Source: Roseovarius aestuarii (GTDB taxonomy: Bacteria > Pseudomonadota > Alphaproteobacteria > Rhodobacterales > Rhodobacteraceae). Taken from it: a stretch of DNA of 64,000 nt. Every line of letters starts with the position of its first letter. Positions within the stretch are counted from its first letter, which is position 1. The DNA lies in contig NZ_JAIMIB010000019.1 of the NCBI RefSeq assembly GCF_019966515.1, positions 37,867 to 101,866 on the forward strand, written 5' to 3'. The position numbers were made by a program, and so were the translations under genes. Positions 9,754 through 19,207 of this stretch are shown here, one piece after another. Below the pieces are notes generated by a model. That model had not been told where the DNA came from, did not search any database, and saw only the letters and a program-made list of their open reading frames with translations.

Positions 9754-11856
9754 TTAGCCCGCCGCGCCAAAAACCAGCTCGAGCGCCTGTTCGATGTCAT
9801 TCATACTGCCGATATTGAAGATGCCCGATTTGTCGATGCCGATTTCACGCTCGCGCATCTCGTAAATGGCACCGCGCCCGCCCTGAACAGGCGTGAACCC
9901 GCGCGACGTTTCGATGACGTTGCCGACAGTATTCCCGCCGACGAGACGAGAATGATCGGCCTCGTCATCCGAGACATCTGTATAGGCATTGGCCGCATGC
10001 TGAATCCAGGCGGCCAGAAGCGCCCCATTTGCCCCCAGCACAACCGTGCGAAGTGCGTTCATCTCGTCAGCCGTTGGAACGCCGGTCAAGCCACCCGGTC
10101 CCAACTTGCTGCGGGTCTCGACCATCTCGGCAAGACCGGCCCCACCCGCCTCCTGCAGCTCTGTGAACGCCTCGTCGACACGCAGCGCACCCGGGTCTGC
10201 CGCAGTGTAGACAAGCTGAGCATCTACGGCCCGGGTGCGATTGATCTCGGCCCGCAGGGCCGTCATTTCGTTGTCATGCAGATCTGCTGCCGCGACGGTC
10301 TTTACGTATTCATCGCGGCGCGATTTGGGGAAGAAACGCTGCAGGTTCTTGTCCTGCCCCTGACCCACTTCGTCCGCATAGCGCACCATCGTTGTCGCCA
10401 GCGCGTCATTGATAACCATCAGCTTGACAATACCTACCTGCTGCGCCGTCAGGCGGTCGCCACCCCCACCGTCAATGGGTATGGCGTTCGAGGCGCCCTG
10501 CAATGTGCCCAACAACGTGCCGGCACTCGAAAAGCTGGTCGTACCGGCCACGTCCGCCGCTTGCAGCGCCGTACTGCGACGGCCCGCGATCGTTGGCAGG
10601 TCTTCGCCTTCGGCCACCTTGGTTCCGGTCAGGAACTTGGACAGATTGAGCTGGTTGATCCGCGCGATCGTGTCTTCGTTAGAGTATTGCGCTGTAATCT
10701 GGGCAGAGCCCTTATTCGCGCCGGGCTTGTAGACAAAAACCCTGGAGGCAACGTCGAGATATCCAAAATTATTTCCGGTGACCAGCACCACGTGACTGCC
10801 GGGGTTGCTGGACGCAAGCGAACTGGCCTTGCTGGCGACCTGTTTGCGCGCGCGGAACAGCGCCTTGAAATCATCCTTGAGATTCTGTGTCATTACCTCC
10901 GGCGTGACATCTTGCCGATGACGTTCGATGATCCACTCGGCGCTTTCGACATCGTTGGTCAACCTTACCGTATCGCTGATCGACACCAGGTCGAAATCCT
11001 CGTTCGTCATGTCGCCAATATCGGGGTCGCCCGCCGCATCAGAATTGACGATATATGCGGAAACCGTCCCCTCGCCGACGGCGAAACTGCTGTGCTGTGC
11101 GGTGTGGGGAAAATCGGCGTTTGAATCATAGGCCCGCAGGGTGCCCGTTGTCTCGGTGTATTCGACGCCGCCGCGGACACGCTGGATCGGGGCGTCACCC
11201 TGTTGTGCCGGGTCGTTCAGCGTTTGTACCGTGGCAACATTGGGGCCCAGCAACTGTGCCTTGGCGCCCATCCGGTCCGCTTCGGCCTCTAATCCCGGAT
11301 CATCGTTGATACCAACGCCCTTAGCCTGCAGCGTCGGACGCACCCGGCCTTGTGCCTGTTGCACCACGTGCCAGGCTTCATGCGGCAGGTGGCGGTCCTG
11401 CCCGGGCCCAAGATGGATGTCACGCCCCTGTGCATAGGCATGCGCACCGACCTGCGCTGGTGCGGCCGAGTTGCGGTGCACCCGTATATCACCCAGCGAT
11501 TCCCCTGACAGATGCTCCACCCCGGCCCGCAGGTCGCGCGGCAACTGTCCTGCTTCGCCGCCCTCTGCCGAACCGCCATCCGTCGCCACATCACCATTCC
11601 CGCTCTGCATCTCTTTGCCTTGTAGAAGTTCGTCTTCATCTTCGACGCGTTGAACTGGTTCCGGTCGCGCATCCGGTGGCTGCCGCAGAGCCGCCAGCCG
11701 CTGAACCAGAGGACTGGCATCTGCGCGCAGCTGAAGCTGTTCCAGAGCGGCGTGTTCAGAATTGCCCGCGATTTCCGGCGCCCGGGACGCGCCAGAGCGC
11801 GTAGGGGTTGGTGCTTTGGCTGGAATATTGGCGGTCTTGGGTGGATGGGCAGGCAC
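9754..11856 (-). CDS. DUF4157 (eCIS-core) metallopeptidase-like protein
   Basis: A 700-residue protein from a GTG start. Residues about 105-200 match the DUF4157 domain found in proteins linked to extracellular contractile injection systems: [28 protein letters not shown], then HEAWHVVQQ (HExxH at 159-163) and the downstream [12 protein letters not shown] that usually supplies the third metal ligand. The first 100 residues are proline-, alanine- and acid-rich and look disordered. The remaining 450 or so residues match nothing I recognise and could be a toxin or effector domain. No sheath, tube or baseplate gene is in the window. It is convergent with the hydrolase gene (12-bp gap) and has no operon partner. 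No signal peptide is evident. Confidence 0.7.
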   Translation of the reverse strand: MPAHPPKTANIPAKAPTPTRSGASRAPEIAGNSEHAALEQLQLRADASPLVQRLAALRQPPDARPEPVQRVEDEDELLQGKEMQSGNGDVATDGGSAEGGEAGQLPRDLRAGVEHLSGESLGDIRVHRNSAAPAQVGAHAYAQGRDIHLGPGQDRHLPHEAWHVVQQAQGRVRPTLQAKGVGINDDPGLEAEADRMGAKAQLLGPNVATVQTLNDPAQQGDAPIQRVRGGVEYTETTGTLRAYDSNADFPHTAQHSSFAVGEGTVSAYIVNSDAAGDPDIGDMTNEDFDLVSISDTVRLTNDVESAEWIIERHRQDVTPEVMTQNLKDDFKALFRARKQVASKASSLASSNPGSHVVLVTGNNFGYLDVASRVFVYKPGANKGSAQITAQYSNEDTIARINQLNLSKFLTGTKVAEGEDLPTIAGRRSTALQAADVAGTTSFSSAGTLLGTLQGASNAIPIDGGGGDRLTAQQVGIVKLMVINDALATTMVRYADEVGQGQDKNLQRFFPKSRRDEYVKTVAAADLHDNEMTALRAEINRTRAVDAQLVYTAADPGALRVDEAFTELQEAGGAGLAEMVETRSKLGPGGLTGVPTADEMNALRTVVLGANGALLAAWIQHAANAYTDVSDDEADHSRLVGGNTVGNVIETSRGFTPVQGGRGAIYEMREREIGIDKSGIFNIGSMNDIEQALELVFGAAG

Positions 11857-12344
11857 TTTGCGGCATTCCTTGAGACAGGCAATTCAACCATACCGTGCAA
11901 GATTAGCAGCATTTCGGAACAAGTCACGATTTTCCGGATGCGGAATTTACGCCGAGTCTGAACCTTTCCGGATACCTGTCATTGAAGTGTATTGAGGCAG
12001 CAGCAAAAGCATCCTCAACAGGCGCATGGCAAGATATTGGCAGGTCCGCAAGGAGTTGGAACCGGCCATTGGTTGTGGTTTCCAACGCAGTTGATCGCAT
12101 CAGAGGGCTGAACATCCGTGCCACCGGACCATACCGCCTTCCAACTTACGCCAAAGACCATCCCTGCATCAAAATCCCACACATTTTGCGCCTATTTACC
12201 GGGCAAAACTGAAAATCTGCCCGGTAAATGAGCGCTCCCGCTTAAAGCACCCCCGAAAATCGTCACGTTCGCTTTACGCTGCATCGCAGAAATTTCTACG
12301 TTGCGGTTGCACTATCCCTGTACGGAAACCCGAAAGGAAAGATT
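11857..12344. other. Intergenic region upstream of glnK
   Basis: A 488-bp gap between the divergent DUF4157 gene and glnK. Short frames here have no family resemblance. The only clear structure is the 12-bp inverted repeat listed separately. The glnK promoter should lie between that repeat and 12345. Confidence 0.4.
12194..12229. promoter_or_regulatory. 12-bp perfect inverted repeat upstream of glnK
   Basis: ATTTACCGGGCA and its exact reverse complement TGCCCGGTAAAT are separated by 12 AT-rich bases and lie about 115 bp before the glnK GTG. No T tract follows, and the region lies between divergent genes, so a regulator-binding site is likelier than a terminator. It could also be the stem of an upstream RNA. 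Confidence 0.4.
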
Positions 12345-12683
12345 GTGAAACTCATAACGGCGACGATAAAACCGTTCAAACTAGACGAGGTACGCGAAGC
12401 GCTTACCAATGTCGGTGTGCGCGGCATGATGGTAAATGAAATCAAGGGCTTCGGCGCACAATCCGGTCACACTGAAATTTACCGTGGAGCTGAATACACG
12501 GTGAATTTCGTTCCCAAGATCAAGCTTGAAATCGCAGTCACGGCGGCGATGGCCGACCAGGTGGTCGACGCTATCACCACTACTGCCCGCACCGGCAGGA
12601 TTGGGGATGGCAAGATCTTCGTTCAGGACATCGAGCAAACCATTCGGGTGCGCACTGGCGAAACCAACGAAGACGCGCTGTAG
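12345..12683 (+). CDS. glnK: P-II nitrogen regulatory protein GlnK
   Basis: A 112-residue PII signal protein of exactly the family length. It starts MKLITATIKPFKLDEVREAL. The T-loop region GAQSGHTEIYRGAEYTVNFVPK contains the uridylylated Tyr, and the C-terminal GRIGDGKIFV signature is present. The start is GTG, preceded by GAAAGGAAAG. The amtB gene follows 22 bp after the stop, which defines this copy as GlnK rather than GlnB: it binds AmtB and blocks ammonium uptake when nitrogen is plentiful. Expression is probably under NtrC, but no clear NtrC box was seen. Confidence 0.93.
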   Translation: MKLITATIKPFKLDEVREALTNVGVRGMMVNEIKGFGAQSGHTEIYRGAEYTVNFVPKIKLEIAVTAAMADQVVDAITTTARTGRIGDGKIFVQDIEQTIRVRTGETNEDAL

Positions 12684-12705
12684 CGCGAAGGACAAGGAGA
12701 AGGAT

Positions 12706-14028
12706 ATGTCAAACTACATCAAATTGGGCGTTGCCGCGATGCTGATCGCGCTGCCTCAGACGGGGGGCGCACAGGAGGCTGGCACGACACCGCTGAATGC
12801 CGATATCGGCTTTATCTTCACAACCTTCATGTTTCTGGTCTCGGGCTTTTTGGTATTCTTCATGGCCGCGGGCTTTGCCATGCTGGAAGCAGGCTTGGTG
12901 CGGGGCAAGAATGTTGCGATGCAACTGACAAAGAACGTCGCACTGTTTTCGCTGGCGTCACTCTTCTATTACATTCTGGGTTACAACCTGATGTATCCGG
13001 GCGACGGCTGGACAATTGCCAACATCCTTGGTGAGTTCTCTATCACCGGGCTGGAACCGGTAGGGCTGGATGGCGCTGATCCCGACCTTACTTATGCTTC
13101 AGTCGGATCAGATTTCTTTTTTCAGCTGATGTTCTGTGCCGCTACCGCCTCTATCGTGTCGGGTGCACTGGCTGAGCGGATCAAGCTATGGCCGTTTCTG
13201 GTGTTTGTCGTATTGCTGACGGCGGTTATCTACCCGATTCAGGCCAGCTGGAAATGGGGCGGCGGTTTTCTCGACGGGATGGGCTTTCAGGATTTTGCTG
13301 GATCGACCGTCGTGCATTCCGTGGGCGGCTGGGCCGCACTGACCGGCGCAATCATACTGGGCCCTCGGCTGGGCAAATACAAAAACGGCAAGGTCAACCC
13401 GTTCCCGGGTTCTAATCTGGCGCTGGCCACATTGGGGACGTTCATCCTATGGTTGGGGTGGTTCGGCTTCAACGGCGGTTCGCAGCTTTATATGGACACT
13501 GCCGGCAACGTGGCCGACATCAGCCGCATCTTTTCGAATACCAATACCGCCGCTGCTGCCGGAGCGTTCGCTGCACTGGCCCTGACCCAGGTGATGTACA
13601 AAAAGCCTGACCTCACCATGATCCTCAACGGGGCACTGGCAGGTCTGGTTTCAATCACGGCAGAGCCGCTGACACCCACGCTGGTCGAAGCGACGCTCAT
13701 TGGTGGCGTCGGCGGTGTGATCGTGGTTTTCGCGGTTCCGATGCTCGACAGGATGAAGATTGACGATGTGGTCGGTGCCATTCCTGTGCATTTATTTGCA
13801 GGCATCTGGGGAACGCTCGCCGTGGTCTTCACCAATGATGCGGCCAGTCTGTTGACCCAGCTTTATTCCATCATCATTGTCGGCCTCTTTGTCTGCGGCG
13901 CCTCGGCCATTGTGTGGCTCGCGCTCAAATACACCGTGGGGCTGCGTGTAAACGAGGAAAGTGAGATCAACGGGCTGGACATGGCAGAGCTGGGTATGGA
14001 GGCTTATCCCGAATTCACACCAGCATGA
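12706..14028 (+). CDS. amtB: Ammonium transporter AmtB
   Basis: A 440-residue integral inner-membrane ammonium channel. It has a cleavable N-terminal hydrophobic leader (about residues 6-24), then about eleven membrane helices with the family features GFAMLEAGLVRGKN, VHSVGGWAAL, FNGGSQL and the pore-His segment IPVHLFAGIWG. It ends in the cytosolic GlnK-binding tail GLDMAELGMEAYPEF. The start at 12706 is placed after AAGGAGAAGG. The frame is open further upstream, but that would run inside glnK. Forms the standard glnK-amtB operon. Confidence 0.94.
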   Translation: MSNYIKLGVAAMLIALPQTGGAQEAGTTPLNADIGFIFTTFMFLVSGFLVFFMAAGFAMLEAGLVRGKNVAMQLTKNVALFSLASLFYYILGYNLMYPGDGWTIANILGEFSITGLEPVGLDGADPDLTYASVGSDFFFQLMFCAATASIVSGALAERIKLWPFLVFVVLLTAVIYPIQASWKWGGGFLDGMGFQDFAGSTVVHSVGGWAALTGAIILGPRLGKYKNGKVNPFPGSNLALATLGTFILWLGWFGFNGGSQLYMDTAGNVADISRIFSNTNTAAAAGAFAALALTQVMYKKPDLTMILNGALAGLVSITAEPLTPTLVEATLIGGVGGVIVVFAVPMLDRMKIDDVVGAIPVHLFAGIWGTLAVVFTNDAASLLTQLYSIIIVGLFVCGASAIVWLALKYTVGLRVNEESEINGLDMAELGMEAYPEFTPA

Positions 14029-14050
14029 CCTGTATGAGTTTTACGAGTGC

Positions 14051-14080
14051 GGCCCTCCGGGACAGAGTATCCGGGGGGCC
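14051..14080 (+). terminator. Hairpin after amtB
   Basis: GGCCCTCCGG pairs with CCGGGGGGCC across a 10-nt loop, a 10-bp stem with one G-T pair. It begins 22 bp beyond the amtB stop and has no T run after it, so it is a likely but not certain terminator. Confidence 0.45.
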
Positions 14081-14251
14081 AAGTTCAATCGGTCGCGCGA
14101 TGCCTATCTTCCACCAGGCGGAACAGATCATGCTGATAGGGGACAGGCGCCACGACCCCGGAAACGTGGGTCGGCACCCCGATCTCGCCCGGCATTTCTG
14201 GCAATGTGCTGATGTGTTGCATCGTGCCGCATAGGGCGCATAAATGGATGG

Positions 14252-15997
14252 GTGAAACGTTTCCCCGTCATCATATCTTTCTTCGTCGTGGTCATCTGCG
14301 CGACGTGCGGTGTGTTCCTCTATTCAGCGACACAATCGTTGAACGAACTTCAGCGCCGGGGACAATCGGACCTTTCCCTGGCCTCGGATCGGCTGGTCAG
14401 CAGCCTGTTCGGATATCGCCAGCTTGCCGTTGCGCTAGCCTCCGATCCGCGCCTGGCGCGGTTGAGCGTCTCTGACCCCGAACTGGCGGAAATCCTGTTG
14501 GGTACGTCCGATTTCTCGGGTGCGCTCGACTTCGTGCTTCTTGACCGTGAAAGACAAGTCATTGCCAGTGCATCGCGTGGGGGAGCGTATGATTGGCGGC
14601 TCAGCCCCTTCGTTAGCCGCGCCCTGCACGGTGCAATGGGTCGAAAGGTTCAGATCAGCGCCGAATCCGGGCGTCGCGCTTTCTACTATGCCGCACCGGT
14701 CTTTTCCGATTCTGGCAAGGTAGATCGGGTAGTCGTGGCGGTGGTCGATCTTGAATCCATCGAGGCCGAATTCCGCGGGTCGCGCCCGGCCGTTTATGTG
14801 ACCGATGAATACGGGATCATCTATTTCTCAAATCGATCGGAACTCGTGCTTCGCAACCGCAACCTGAGCGCGGCGATTGGCGCCGCGCAGAGCGAAGACG
14901 AAACGATCGCGCCATTCGTCGACTTTACCACGCAACGCCTCTGGGGTTTTGAGCTTTGGTCAGTCTCGGCGGGACGCTATTTGCCGCGCCACGCCCTGCA
15001 CCTGACCCGCGACCTGCCCGTAATCGGAATGACGGCAGAAGCCCTGATCGATTTGCGGCCTGCCTTGATCAACGCGGAAATTCAGGCCGCTGCCGCCGGG
15101 GCGGTGATGTTTCTGCTGGGAACGGTCATCCTGGTCGTGGCGCGCCAGCGCAGGCGGCTGACGCTCGACAATCTACTTCTGGAACGGCGCGTGGCCCAAC
15201 GCACACGCGAATTAAGCAACGCCAACCAATCGCTTCGTGCCGAGGTTACCGAAAGACTGGAGGCGGAGGAGGCCCTGCGACGGGCTCAGGAAGACCTCGT
15301 GCAGGCAGAAAAGCTGTCAGCACTGGGCAAGATGTCCGCCGGGATCAGCCATGAACTGAACCAACCGCTGATGGCAATCCAATCCTTTGCCGACAATGCC
15401 GTGACCTTTCTGGAGCGCAACAATACCGAAACCGCGGCGCGCAACCTTGGCAAGGTCAGCCAGCTTGCACAGCGCATGGGGCGGATTATCCAGAATTTCC
15501 GAGCCTTCGCCCGACAGGAGAAGGAGACGGTGCATAGGGTGGATCTGATAGGGATCGTGCGGGGGGCAGCCGATCTTGCCGAAATTCACCTGAGGCAGCG
15601 CGATGCAACAGTGCGCCTTAACCTGCCGGACGCGCCGGTTTGGGTGCAGGGCGGAGAGGTCCGATTGCAACAGGTCATATTGAACCTGATCACGAATGCC
15701 ACGGATGCGATGGCAGAGGCCGATCGGCGCGAAGTTCGTGTCACGCTGACACCCGGCGCGCCAGTCCTTTTGAGTGTCCGTGACAATGGGCCGGGGATCG
15801 AGGAGCCCGACCGGGTGTTCGAGCCATTTTATTCTACCAAGAAGATCGGCGAGGCCGAAGGTGTGGGACTGGGTTTATCGATCTCTTACGGGCTGGTACA
15901 AAGCTTCGGTGGGAATATTCGCGGGCAGAACCATCCCGACGGCGGCGCCATCTTTACGGTCGAGCTGCAGCCCTGGAGCGAGGAGGCGGCGGCATGA
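14252..15997 (+). CDS. dctB: C4-dicarboxylate sensor histidine kinase DctB
   Basis: A 581-residue membrane sensor kinase read from a GTG. There is one membrane helix at about residues 7-25, a periplasmic double-PAS-like sensor region to about residue 270, a second helix at about 277-297, and a coiled coil. The HisKA domain has the phosphorylated His in SAGISHELNQP (His367), followed by the ATPase domain with N box LILNLITNATDAM, DNGPGIEEPD, FEPFYSTKK and GVGLGLSIS. This is the architecture of DctB. It overlaps dctD by 4 bp and sits before a dctPQM operon, so it should sense succinate, malate or fumarate outside the inner membrane. The start could be a few codons off because no strong ribosome site precedes it. 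Confidence 0.88.
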   Translation: MKRFPVIISFFVVVICATCGVFLYSATQSLNELQRRGQSDLSLASDRLVSSLFGYRQLAVALASDPRLARLSVSDPELAEILLGTSDFSGALDFVLLDRERQVIASASRGGAYDWRLSPFVSRALHGAMGRKVQISAESGRRAFYYAAPVFSDSGKVDRVVVAVVDLESIEAEFRGSRPAVYVTDEYGIIYFSNRSELVLRNRNLSAAIGAAQSEDETIAPFVDFTTQRLWGFELWSVSAGRYLPRHALHLTRDLPVIGMTAEALIDLRPALINAEIQAAAAGAVMFLLGTVILVVARQRRRLTLDNLLLERRVAQRTRELSNANQSLRAEVTERLEAEEALRRAQEDLVQAEKLSALGKMSAGISHELNQPLMAIQSFADNAVTFLERNNTETAARNLGKVSQLAQRMGRIIQNFRAFARQEKETVHRVDLIGIVRGAADLAEIHLRQRDATVRLNLPDAPVWVQGGEVRLQQVILNLITNATDAMAEADRREVRVTLTPGAPVLLSVRDNGPGIEEPDRVFEPFYSTKKIGEAEGVGLGLSISYGLVQSFGGNIRGQNHPDGGAIFTVELQPWSEEAAA

Positions 15998-17205
15998 CAA
16001 ACACCGTGCTTGTGGTCGAAGATGAGCCGCTGGTCCGTGAAGCGTTGGGGCAGACACTCGAACTCGCCGGGTACGCATCCATTCTTGCCGGGTCCTTCAT
16101 CGTCGCCAAGGATCATATCACGACCGGGTTTCCAGGCATTGTTCTGTCAGATATCCGCATGCCGGGGCGCGATGGCCTTTATCTTCTGGACCATGTGCAG
16201 AGTGTTGATGCGGACTTGCCGGTGATCTTGCTGACCGGCGAAGGCGACATACCGATGGCGGTGGGCGCTATCAGCAAGGGCGCCTACGATTTTCTGGAGA
16301 AACCCTGCGCCAACGAGGTGTTGGTCGATGCCGTCAGAAAGGCCATGCGCGCGAGGGCCCTGGTGCTGGAGAACCGCGCCCTGAAATCCGAATTGACCCG
16401 GGGTGACGCGGCCGCACGGATGATCTTTGGCGCATCGGACTTGGTCGAGGCGCTGCGCGATCAGGTGCGGCGCCTGGCACCTATTGACGACGCAGTGCTG
16501 ATCGAAGGACCGCCCGGATCGGGAATCGCCAAGGTGGCCGAGGTGATCCACCATTTGTCCCGCCGCCCCGACGGTCTGTATCGACGCATTGCTGGTGCCG
16601 GGCTGTCCCCGGCGGCTTTGGCCGAGCATCTGGCAGCCGCCGCAACGGGTACGTTATTCATCGAGGAGGTAGGAGCGATGCCAGAAGCGGCACAATTCGC
16701 ACTTCTTGAGCATCTCGACGCGATGCAGGGTGCCCGCGTTTTGGCAGGCGCAACCGAAACACAGGACGGCCCCGGGATTATGTCAGAACTGAACTACCGG
16801 CTTGACGCACTTCGCGTCCGGGTGCCCGCGCTTGGAGAGCGAACCGAGGACATACCGGTCATTTTTCGCCATTACGTGCGCGAGATCGCAGAACAAGCCC
16901 GTGTCGCGGTGCCCGAGGTGACACCTGAAATTATCGGTGGGCTGATGGTTCAGGACTGGTCCGGCAACACCCGCGCGCTCAGAAATTCGGCGATGCGTTT
17001 TGTGCTGGGCCTTGAGGAGCCGCTGGGCGGGGAAACGATCGGCCTTGCGGACAAGATGGCCCAGGTCGAACGGGCACTGATCATCGAGGCATTGGTTCAG
17101 CACGCAGGTCACGCCTCGGCCACGGCCCGGGCGCTCAAGCTGCCGCGCAAGACGTTCTACGACAAGCTTGCAAAGCATGGAATCAAAGCGGAAGACTACC
17201 GTTGA
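15994..17205 (+). CDS. dctD: DctD-type response regulator lacking GAFTGA
   Basis: A 403-residue NtrC-family response regulator. The receiver domain (1-125) has VVEDEP, the phosphorylated Asp in LSDIRMPGRDG and the Lys in LEKPC. The AAA+ domain (about 140-320) is eroded: the Walker A is GPPGSGIAK instead of GExGTGKE. The stretch that normally holds ELFGHExGAFTGA is missing between RRIAGAGLSPAALAEHL and AAATGTLFIEEVG. The Walker B Asp is changed (FIEEVG). A Fis-type helix-turn-helix (SATARALKLPRKTFYDKL) ends the protein. Without GAFTGA it should not be able to remodel sigma-54 holoenzyme. It probably activates the dctPQM promoter with another sigma factor, as described for NtrC of Rhodobacter capsulatus. 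Confidence 0.88.
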   Translation: MTNTVLVVEDEPLVREALGQTLELAGYASILAGSFIVAKDHITTGFPGIVLSDIRMPGRDGLYLLDHVQSVDADLPVILLTGEGDIPMAVGAISKGAYDFLEKPCANEVLVDAVRKAMRARALVLENRALKSELTRGDAAARMIFGASDLVEALRDQVRRLAPIDDAVLIEGPPGSGIAKVAEVIHHLSRRPDGLYRRIAGAGLSPAALAEHLAAAATGTLFIEEVGAMPEAAQFALLEHLDAMQGARVLAGATETQDGPGIMSELNYRLDALRVRVPALGERTEDIPVIFRHYVREIAEQARVAVPEVTPEIIGGLMVQDWSGNTRALRNSAMRFVLGLEEPLGGETIGLADKMAQVERALIIEALVQHAGHASATARALKLPRKTFYDKLAKHGIKAEDYR

Positions 17206-17207
17206 AG

Positions 17208-17229
17208 ACTGTGCGGATATCCGCACAGT
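17208..17229. promoter_or_regulatory. 22-bp palindromic operator, probable DctD site
   Basis: A perfect palindrome with half site ACTGTGCGGAT, two bases after the dctD stop and about 210 bp before dctP. Its core resembles the TGTGCGGA-type sites bound by DctD regulators in rhizobia. Its placement upstream of the TRAP genes fits an activator-binding site. Confidence 0.6.
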
Positions 17230-17243
17230 TGGCCGATCCATCC

Positions 17244-17261
17244 TGTTCCGATATCCGCACA
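17244..17261. promoter_or_regulatory. Second, imperfect operator copy
   Basis: TGTTCCGATATCCGCACA repeats the right half of the 17208-17229 palindrome exactly (ATATCCGCAC) with a degenerate left half. The two centres are 34 bp apart, about three helical turns, which would allow cooperative binding of two DctD dimers. Confidence 0.5.
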
Positions 17262-17440
17262 CAGTAACGACCCGCAGCCGGAAGCGGCGCTGCGGAACGG
17301 ATTAAAACTCTGTTTATAAAAAATAAATCTCACTACCGCTGCGCCAGGGGAAATGCTTTGTGATACCATACTGATCAATTCTAACATGGGACCACAGCAA
17401 TTGTTGCGCAATAAGCGTTCCAACCGGAGGAGATAACCAG

Positions 17441-18442
17441 ATGAAATTCCTGACCACGGCCGCCACGGCCATTGCTCTGACCGTAACTGCCGGCACCGCA
17501 ATGGCCGCCTGCGACGACGGTGAGATGGTGATCAAGTTCAGTCACGTCACCAACACCGACAAACACCCCAAAGGCATCGCCGCCTCGCTACTGCAAGAGC
17601 GCGTTAACGAAGAGATGAACGGCGTCGCCTGCATGGAGGTGTTCCCGAATTCCACGCTATACAATGACGACAAAGTGCTCGAAGCCATGCTGCAGGGCGA
17701 CGTTCAGTTGGCCGCGCCAAGCCTGTCGAAATTTGAAAAATTCACCAAGAAGTTCCGCCTCTTCGACCTGCCTTTCATGTTCAAGGACATCCGAGCGGTT
17801 GACGCGTTCCAGGCCTCGGATGCCGGTCAGTCGCTTATGGACAGCATGCAGCGTCGTGGCCTGCAGGGGCTGGCCTACTGGCATAATGGCATGAAGCAGA
17901 TGTCGGCAAACGTGCCGCTGATGGAGCCCGGCGACGCCGACGGCCTGAAGTTCCGGGTGCAAAGCTCGGACGTTCTGGTGGCGCAGATGGAAGCACTGGG
18001 GGCGAGCCCGCAGAAGATGTCGTTCTCGGAAGTTTACGGCGCGTTGCAGCAAGGCGTTGTGGACGGGCAGGAAAACACCTGGTCAAACATCTACGGTAAG
18101 AAGTTCTTCGAAGTGCAGGACGGCATTACCCAGACCGACCACGGCATCATCGACTATCTGGTGGTAACCAGCGTTGATTGGCTCGACAGTCTCGAACCGG
18201 AAGTACGCGACCAGTTCCTGACCATCCTGGGCGAGGTGACAGAACAGCGTAACGCCGAATCCACCCAAGTCAATCTTGATGCCAAACAGGCAATCCTCGA
18301 CGCTGGCAGCGAGGTACGCGAACTTGATGCGGACCAACGTGCGAAATGGGTTGAGATAATGAAACCCGTCTGGGATCAGTTCAAGGACGATGTCGGACAG
18401 GAAAACATCGACGCGGCACAGGCGATCAACGCCAGCATGTAA
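17441..18442 (+). CDS. dctP: TRAP dicarboxylate-binding protein DctP
   Basis: A 333-residue periplasmic solute-binding protein with a Sec signal peptide (about residues 1-22, ending AMAACDDG). The body has the DctP fold: IKFSHVTNTDKHPKG, the dicarboxylate-binding Arg region LKFRVQSSDV, and GVVDGQENTWSNIYGKKFFEVQ. The last two are typical of C4-dicarboxylate DctP. The ribosome site AACCGGAGGAG precedes the ATG. It heads the dctPQM operon directly downstream of dctBD. Confidence 0.92.
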   Translation: MKFLTTAATAIALTVTAGTAMAACDDGEMVIKFSHVTNTDKHPKGIAASLLQERVNEEMNGVACMEVFPNSTLYNDDKVLEAMLQGDVQLAAPSLSKFEKFTKKFRLFDLPFMFKDIRAVDAFQASDAGQSLMDSMQRRGLQGLAYWHNGMKQMSANVPLMEPGDADGLKFRVQSSDVLVAQMEALGASPQKMSFSEVYGALQQGVVDGQENTWSNIYGKKFFEVQDGITQTDHGIIDYLVVTSVDWLDSLEPEVRDQFLTILGEVTEQRNAESTQVNLDAKQAILDAGSEVRELDADQRAKWVEIMKPVWDQFKDDVGQENIDAAQAINASM

Positions 18443-18454
18443 GCCGGACCTGAT

Positions 18455-18508
18455 GGCGCGCCGGTTCAGGCGCGCCGCACCGGACGGGTCACAAAACCGG
18501 CCCGTCCG
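18455..18508 (+). other. Paired hairpins between dctP and dctQ
   Basis: GGCGCGCC occurs twice (18455-18462 and 18469-18476) and can form an 8-bp stem. CGGACGGG (18481-18488) pairs with CCCGTCCG (18501-18508). Both fall in the dctP-dctQ gap. Such structures commonly protect the abundant binding-protein message or reduce read-through into the permease genes. Confidence 0.5.
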
Positions 18509-18538
18509 CACGACCCGGGAAAAGTGGGGAGAGGACAG

Positions 18539-19207
18539 ATGCGGACAACAGGCCGAAACCTGACGGACCGGATCGAGGAGACGACGATTGCCATCCTTCT
18601 CGGTCTTATGACGGTGCTCACATTCGCCAATGTGATTGCGCGCTATGTTTTCAATTCCAACATTCTCTGGGGCCTGGAACTGACCGTGTTCATGTTCGCC
18701 TGGCTGGTCCTTCTGGGCGCCAGCTATGCGGTCAAGACCCACAGCCATCTCGGTGTTGATGCAATCATCAATCTGGTCTCGCCACCGGTGCGGCGGGTGC
18801 TGGCGCTGATCTCGGTGGCCTGCTGCCTGGTCTTTTCGCTGCTTCTACTTAAGGGCGCCTATGATTACTGGGCAGTCTTCGCCGATCTGCCGCCGACCTC
18901 GGGTCGCTGGTTCCCTACGGGACTTGATAGCTCGGCCCGGTCGCAAAGCTTCTACGAGGTGCAGGACATCCCGATGATCGCCCCGTTCAAGTTTCTGGAA
19001 GATCTGATCAATTACGGCGAAGGCTACGAGAAACTGCCGCGGGTGATCCCCTATGTCGTGCTGCCGGTATCGATGCTGCTGCTGACCTTTCGCTTTGCGC
19101 AGATGGCGGCCGCGATCTGGCGCGGCGAGGTCGACCGACTGGTGGCCAGCCATGAGATGGAGGAAGATCTTCAGGACCTTGAGCAGCAACGTGGAGGAGA
19201 AAACTGA
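18539..19207 (+). CDS. dctQ: TRAP transporter small permease DctQ
   Basis: A 222-residue inner-membrane protein with four predicted helices. The first lies in AILLGLMTVLTFANVIARYVF and the second in the LELTVFMFAWLVLLGASYA region, which carries the family's Glu and Trp positions. There is a 40-residue hydrophilic insert between helices 3 and 4, as in C4-dicarboxylate DctQ proteins. The ATG at 18539 follows GGGGAGAGGACAG and is preferred over an in-frame GTG five codons earlier. Its stop overlaps the dctM start by one base. Confidence 0.88.
   Translation: MRTTGRNLTDRIEETTIAILLGLMTVLTFANVIARYVFNSNILWGLELTVFMFAWLVLLGASYAVKTHSHLGVDAIINLVSPPVRRVLALISVACCLVFSLLLLKGAYDYWAVFADLPPTSGRWFPTGLDSSARSQSFYEVQDIPMIAPFKFLEDLINYGEGYEKLPRVIPYVVLPVSMLLLTFRFAQMAAAIWRGEVDRLVASHEMEEDLQDLEQQRGGEN

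Noticed and set aside
17385..17410. Sigma-54 promoter before dctP
   Set aside because: No GG-N10-GC element at this place; the local TGGGAC has no matching -12.
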